DNA of 6,778 nt. Source: an uncultured Clostridium sp. (GTDB lineage Bacteria; Bacillota_I; Bacilli_A; RF39; UBA660). Below are positions 6,277 to 6,778 of the stretch, piece by piece (within the stretch, counting starts at the first letter, position 1; each line of letters begins with the position of its first letter). The translations under genes and the position numbers were made by a program. The stretch is taken from NCBI GenBank assembly GCA_945788325.1, contig CALZLL010000037.1, forward strand, positions 1 through 6,778, given 5' to 3'. The notes below the pieces were generated by a model. It was not told the DNA's origin. It saw only the letters and a program-made list of their open reading frames with translations, and ran no database searches.

Positions 6277-6650
6277 TATAACTCGCTCCATTCTAATTCA
6301 AATATAAAATTATCACTAAATTCACCATTCATAAACAAATCATATTGGGCTTTTATCATGTTTTTGTCAATGATAAGCCTATTAGTTTTAGTTTCAATTT
6401 TTATATTTAAATTTAAGTCTTTAATCACGTATTTACTAACCAATTTTTTACTCTCTTCAAATTCTAGATTAAGCTTCATGTTATCATTTTCTCTTTCTAG
6501 TAAAACTTTATTATCTAATAATTGTATTTTTACTTTTATACCATCTTTACTATAAGTAATAGTATTATCTTTTTTTATGGCTTTAATATCTTTTATATAC
6601 TCTTTATCATTACTAGAAAATACATTGCCATTAATCATAATTTTAGACAT
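6276..6650 (-). CDS. ywiB: YwiB-like DUF1934 protein (calycin-fold beta-barrel), function unknown
   Basis: Small, soluble, 124-residue protein without signal or membrane segment. The alternating beta-strand pattern, the late YDLFMNGEFSDN segment and the end FELEWSEL fit the DUF1934/YwiB family, whose solved member is a lipocalin-like (calycin) beta-barrel of unknown ligand. The strongest support is context: in Bacillus ywiB also sits directly before argS. It is first in the operon, has AGGTGA six bases before its ATG and a good promoter just upstream, and its TAA stop overlaps the argS start by one base (TAATG). Its short strands and many lysines make sequence-only assignment less certain than for its neighbours. 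The biochemical role is not known for the family. Confidence 0.8.
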   Translation of the reverse strand: MSKIMINGNVFSSNDKEYIKDIKAIKKDNTITYSKDGIKVKIQLLDNKVLLERENDNMKLNLEFEESKKLVSKYVIKDLNLNIKIETKTNRLIIDKNMIKAQYDLFMNGEFSDNFIFELEWSEL

Positions 6651-6679
6651 AAAACATCACCTAAAAATTTTCTAGTGTC

Positions 6680-6708
6680 AATATAGCATAGAAAATAAAA
6701 AAGGTCAA
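6680..6708 (-). promoter_or_regulatory. Sigma-A-type promoter of the ywiB-argS-rpoE-prfA-prmC-spoIIR-mntP operon
   Basis: On the minus strand TTGACC (6708-6703, 5 of 6 to consensus) and TATATT (6685-6680, 5 of 6) are separated by 17 bp, and TGC directly before the -10 supplies an extended -10 element. The predicted start lies about 6672-6676, leaving a leader of about 25 nt before the ywiB ATG, too short for a riboswitch or T-box. No equally good promoter is seen before the later genes of the run. Confidence 0.82.
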
Positions 6709-6778
6709 TAAAATACTAATATTTTGTTAGTTAAAGAGTTAAATGCAAGTAATTTTTGAAAAAAATCTATAATTGCAT
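6709..6778. other. Non-coding AT-rich edge upstream of the operon promoter
   Basis: No gene of credible length is visible on either strand; the only plus-strand start (6743) runs nine codons to a TAA. Two weak structures are present: a 6-bp inverted repeat ATGCAA (6743-6748) / TTGCAT (6773-6778) enclosing T- and A-runs, and a tandem AGTTAAA heptamer (6729-6735 and 6737-6743). The T/A runs may act as an UP-like element. The window ends before the next gene can be seen. Confidence 0.4.

Noticed and set aside
6277..6291. Upstream ATG for argS giving five extra residues
   Set aside because: It overlaps ywiB by 16 nt and adds a non-conserved MERVI; the Met at 6276 has GGAG at good spacing and a TAATG junction.
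6259..6555. Plus-strand open frame of 98 codons
   Set aside because: Antisense shadow across the ywiB/argS junction with no RBS and shadow-like Leu/Ser/Phe composition.
6651..6679. T-box leader for the argS operon
   Set aside because: The predicted leader is only about 25 nt and lacks any T-box element.
6743..6778. ATGCAA/TTGCAT repeat as a terminator of a gene to the right
   Set aside because: The stem is only six A/T-rich pairs with a 24-nt spacer, lacks a clear U-tract context, and is cut by the window edge.
1..6778. CRISPR array, insertion sequence, tRNA, rRNA or prophage parts
   Set aside because: No spaced repeats, transposase-like frames, terminal repeats or stable RNA sequences were found on either strand.

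Overview
The window is very AT-rich (roughly 30% GC by eye), and every gene I can support reads on the minus strand, right to left. Gene content points to a low-GC, endospore-forming (or recently spore-forming) Firmicute of the Bacilli/Erysipelotrichia side. An RNA polymerase delta subunit (rpoE) is typical of Bacilli and relatives, and SpoIIR is specific to endospore formers. TGA is used as a stop and tryptophan is TGG, so the standard bacterial code applies. I cannot name the species.

Right edge (6651-6778): a short non-coding region holds a strong sigma-A-type promoter (TTGACC, 17 bp, TATATT with TGn extension). It should drive a tight seven-gene run: ywiB-like calycin protein (DUF1934), argS, rpoE, prfA, prmC, spoIIR, mntP-like. 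Junctions are very compact: TAATG overlaps at ywiB/argS and rpoE/prfA, a stop codon nested in the next Shine-Dalgarno at argS/rpoE, and gaps of about 26-38 nt afterwards. From memory, these genes lie in the same relative order and orientation in Bacillus subtilis but are separated there by other genes (pyrG, spo0F, fbaA, tdk, rpmE and others), so this looks like a condensed version of a conserved Bacillus neighbourhood.

The genes cover arginine charging (ArgS), transcription (delta), translation termination (RF1 and its activating methyltransferase PrmC, a functional pair), the forespore-to-mother-cell signal of sporulation (SpoIIR) and probable Mn2+ export (MntP family). Two points in this stretch deserve attention: a long inverted repeat that hides the spoIIR ribosome-binding site, and an mntP-like gene whose full N-terminus can only be reached from a non-canonical ATC start.

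Left part (1-1221): one long gene, cut by the window edge, encodes an unrecognised membrane-anchored, mostly extracytoplasmic protein of at least 407 residues with a Thr/Glu/Lys-rich tail. It has its own very good promoter, whose -35 box lies inside the last codons of mntP, and a short leader that is a perfect 8-bp inverted repeat with the Shine-Dalgarno in the loop and the start codon in the stem.

Apart from these regulatory and start-site oddities and the unknown exported protein, the window is ordinary housekeeping sequence. I do not see a new multi-gene system.
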